NCBI GenBank assembly: GCA_031267955.1
Contig: JAIRYB010000014.1
Location: forward strand, 1-14,141
DNA length: 14,141 bases
DNA from: Spirochaetaceae bacterium
GTDB taxonomy: Bacteria; Spirochaetota; Spirochaetia; Treponematales; Breznakiellaceae
Direction of reading: 5' to 3'
Shown here: positions 13,902-14,141 of the stretch, in pieces
Numbering within the stretch: position 1 is the stretch's first letter
How the letters are laid out: every line of letters starts with the position of its first letter
The notes under the pieces: model-generated
The model's input: the letters and a program-made list of their open reading frames with translations, nothing else
Told to the model about the DNA's origin: nothing
Databases searched by the model: none
Program-made: the position numbers and the translations under genes

Positions 13902-14141
13902 ATGAAAAGACTGCTATTTGTTTTTTTGTTTATATCGGCAGTACTGGCTGTCCGCGCTCAAGGCTCAAATACAACAAACCGCGGTAAAAACCTCATCGTG
14001 TTTTATTCGTGGAGCGGGAACAGCCGGAGTATCGCCAACAATCTCCGTTCTGTTGCGGGCGGAGAGATTGTCGAGATAATGCCCGCGGCGCCGTATACGA
14101 AGAATTACAGCGAAATGCTTGAGACAGCCAGACAGGAAATT
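13902..14141 (+). CDS. Exported flavodoxin, N-terminal part (runs off window)
   Basis: 80 residues are visible and the frame is open at the window end. Residues 1-19 form a signal peptide (MKRLLFVFLFISAVLAVRA, then Q), probably cut by signal peptidase I after VRA; there is no lipobox Cys. From residue 30, NLIVFYSWSGNSRSIANNL matches the first strand and FMN-phosphate-binding loop of the flavodoxin_4 type (YSWSGNxxxIA), followed by VEIMPAAPYTKNYSEM, also usual for that group. It would carry electrons through FMN, here outside the cytoplasm. Its promoter appears MerR-controlled, which fits redox or electrophile stress. It is divergent from the 640-residue gene. Family assignment is firm; partner and pathway are unknown. 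Confidence 0.9.
   Translation, partial: MKRLLFVFLFISAVLAVRAQGSNTTNRGKNLIVFYSWSGNSRSIANNLRSVAGGEIVEIMPAAPYTKNYSEMLETARQEI

Overview
The window looks like a piece of a GC-rich spirochete chromosome, most likely a Treponema relative (Treponematales, perhaps of the insect-gut type). Reasons: relaxed lipobox lipoproteins, a lamin-tail-domain lipoprotein, the style of the FtsK, SSB and U32 proteins, and dispersed GC-rich hairpin repeats. The assignment is inference; no rRNA, tRNA or universal marker is present to fix it.

Layout. 1-177 is the 3' end of an unidentified gene. 178-1021 is non-coding and holds repeat copy A (551-963). 1022-6683 is a minus-strand three-gene operon, transcribed from a good promoter at 6784-6812. 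In order of transcription it encodes a membrane-anchored LysM protein whose cytoplasmic part resembles a detached Hsp70 substrate-binding domain, a lytic transglycosylase lipoprotein, and the DNA translocase FtsK. 6850-7112 is repeat copy B, inverted relative to A, so the two copies bracket the operon. 7296-11027 is a plus-strand run: a lamin-tail-domain lipoprotein, thioredoxin, and a long U32-family (RlhA-like) protein. 11040-11492 is ssb on the minus strand, convergent with the U32 gene and only 12 bases from it. 11711-13633 is an unrecognised 640-residue minus-strand gene with what looks like a leaderless promoter. Repeat copy C (13716-13771) lies upstream of it. Divergently, an exported flavodoxin begins at 13902 and runs off the window, behind a promoter with the 19-base spacer typical of MerR-family control.

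How genes may work together. The minus-strand operon joins chromosome segregation at the septum (FtsK), peptidoglycan cleavage (GH23 transglycosylase) and peptidoglycan binding (LysM), so a septal or envelope-remodelling module is plausible. The LysM protein is the most unusual member: a client-binding beta-sandwich without the Hsp70 ATPase, joined across the inner membrane to a wall-binding domain. Thioredoxin and the Fe-S-type U32 protein are 7 bases apart and probably co-translated.

Most notable non-coding signal: a mosaic repeat built from consecutive hairpins. Between copies, several stems differ on both arms in ways that keep the pairing, which is evidence that the folded form is selected or inherited as a unit.
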